Assembly: GCA_013812695.1 (NCBI GenBank)
Contig: JACCSZ010000215.1
Location: 1 to 7,834, forward strand
Direction: 5' to 3'
DNA: 7,834 nucleotides
Source: Gemmatimonadales bacterium
GTDB lineage: Bacteria; Gemmatimonadota; Gemmatimonadetes; Gemmatimonadales; GWC2-71-9
Of this stretch, positions 6,975-7,834 are shown in pieces (positions within the stretch are counted from its first letter, which is position 1; every line of letters starts with the position of its first letter). Below the pieces are notes generated by a model. The model was not told the DNA's origin. It did no database searches and was given only the letters and a program-made list of their open reading frames with translations. Both the position numbers and the translations under genes were made by a program.

Positions 6975-7834
6975 ATGCCTGAACTGCTCGGCCGGCTCCA
7001 ATCCGCGCTGGTGGACCGCTATCGCCTGGACCGGGAGGTCGGCGCGGGCGGCATGGCCACCGTCTACCTGGCCCAGGACGTCCGCCACGACCGCCAGGTG
7101 GCGCTCAAGGTGCTCCGGCCGGAGCTCGCCGCCGTCATCGGCGCCGAGCGCTTCCTGGCCGAGATCAAGCTCACCGCCAACCTCCAGCATCCGCACATCC
7201 TGCCGCTGTTCGACTCCGGCGAGGCCGACGGCTACCTCTTCTACGTCATGCCCTTCGTCGAGGGCGAGACCCTGCGCGACCGGCTGAACCGCGACAAGCA
7301 GCTCCCCGTGGCCGAGGCCGTGCGGATCACCATCGAGGTGGCGAGCGCGCTCGACTACGCCCACCGCCGCGGGGTGATCCATCGCGACATCAAGCCCGAG
7401 AACATCCTGCTCCACGAGGGCCAGGCGCTGGTGGCCGACTTCGGCATCGCCCTGGCGGCGAGCAAGGCGGGCGGGAGCCGGATGACCGAGACCGGCATGT
7501 CGCTCGGCACGCCGCACTACATGAGCCCCGAGCAGGCGATGGGCGAGCGCGAGATTACGGCGCGCTCGGACGTCTACGCCCTCGGCGCCGTGCTGTACGA
7601 GATGCTCACCGCCGAGCCGCCATTCACCGGTGCCACGGCCCAGGCGGTGGTGGCCCGGGTGGTGACCGAGAGCCCGCGCCCGCTCATCCCGCAGCGGCAT
7701 ACCATCCCGCGGCATGTCGAGGCCGCGGCGCTCACCGCGCTCGAGAAGCTGCCCGCCGACCGCTTCGCCTCGGCGGCGGAGTTCGCCGACGCGCTCAAGG
7801 ACAAGAATTACGCGTCCACCGTGCCGCTTGAGGC
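6975..7834 (+). CDS. Hanks-type serine/threonine protein kinase, N-terminal catalytic part (3' end outside window)
   Basis: ATG 6975 opens a frame that runs without a stop to the right edge, giving 286 visible residues. The whole kinase domain is present. It has the glycine-rich loop 'GAGGMATV' (23-30), the ATP-anchoring lysine in 'VALKVL' (K45) and the helix-C glutamate E63. The catalytic loop is 'HRDIKPEN' (136-143, D138 and N143), the metal-binding 'DFG' is at 155-157, and the activation segment ends 'GTPHYMSPEQ' (178-187). 'RSDVYALGAVLYEML' and the closing 'LPADRFASAAEF' complete the fold. It is an RD kinase with all key residues, so it should phosphorylate Ser/Thr and be activated on the TETGMS-type loop. 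In Gemmatimonadota such kinases usually continue into a transmembrane segment and a repeat or sensor domain, which would be off the edge here. No ribosome binding site precedes the ATG (the bases are ACCCCCGACAAAGACCCCC). The start is supported by the usual 'LLGRLQSALVDRYRLDREVG' lead-in. Confidence 0.95.
   Translation, partial: MPELLGRLQSALVDRYRLDREVGAGGMATVYLAQDVRHDRQVALKVLRPELAAVIGAERFLAEIKLTANLQHPHILPLFDSGEADGYLFYVMPFVEGETLRDRLNRDKQLPVAEAVRITIEVASALDYAHRRGVIHRDIKPENILLHEGQALVADFGIALAASKAGGSRMTETGMSLGTPHYMSPEQAMGEREITARSDVYALGAVLYEMLTAEPPFTGATAQAVVARVVTESPRPLIPQRHTIPRHVEAAALTALEKLPADRFASAAEFADALKDKNYASTVPLE

Noticed and set aside
6921..7715. Minus-strand frame of 264 codons opposite the kinase
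   Set aside because: The plus strand here carries every kinase motif in order, so the minus-strand frame is a shadow.
1..7834. CRISPR array, insertion sequence, prophage or integrase genes
   Set aside because: I saw no regularly spaced direct repeats, no transposase or integrase frame, and no target-site duplications; composition is uniform apart from the small patch near 3880.
6975..7834. The kinase and upstream VWA/UPF0182/AsmA genes as a new defence or signalling system
   Set aside because: The genes are separated by hairpins and gaps, belong to common envelope and signalling families, and show no translational coupling, so grouping them would be speculation.

Overview
This is a very GC-rich stretch with strong GC bias at third codon positions. 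It looks like ordinary chromosome from a diderm soil- or sediment-type bacterium, most likely Gemmatimonadota. The main reason is the Hanks-type kinase at the right edge: its wording around the G-loop and the 'LPLFDSGEADG' and 'YVMPFVEGE' segments matches the large kinase families of that phylum. An AsmA-type protein with a single N-terminal membrane anchor fits an organism with an outer membrane. The phylum assignment is inference; no rRNA or marker gene is present.

Layout, left to right. (1) Positions 2-484 hold the C-terminal end of a VWA-domain protein, followed by a perfect 12-bp hairpin. (2) Positions 666-3407 hold a complete UPF0182 (COG1615) membrane protein, preceded by a plausible promoter and a GAGGA ribosome binding site that favour GTG 666 over the upstream GTG 636. 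(3) Positions 3408-3520 lie between convergent genes and are almost entirely palindromic, including a REP-like element with 18-base arms. (4) Positions 3521-3843, on the minus strand, hold a HipB-like XRE regulator broken by a one-base frameshift near 3640, with no HipA partner in the window. (5) Positions 3844-4155 are non-coding, with a small AT-richer patch that may hold the regulator's promoter or operator. (6) Positions 4156-6897 hold a complete AsmA-family protein with a long helical C-terminal tail. Its ATG 4156 is preceded by a TGAGG ribosome binding site. (7) A hairpin overlaps the AsmA stop codon. (8) From 6975 to the right edge runs the N-terminal catalytic domain of a serine/threonine kinase, cut by the window end.

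The plus-strand genes are separated by gaps of about 80 to 750 bases with hairpins between them, so they are probably separate transcription units. Two encode envelope proteins (UPF0182, AsmA-like), one the end of a VWA protein, and one a signalling kinase; nothing ties them into a single pathway. I see no convincing new multi-gene system. The most notable items are the decayed HipB-like regulator beside a REP-like palindrome, and that palindrome itself.
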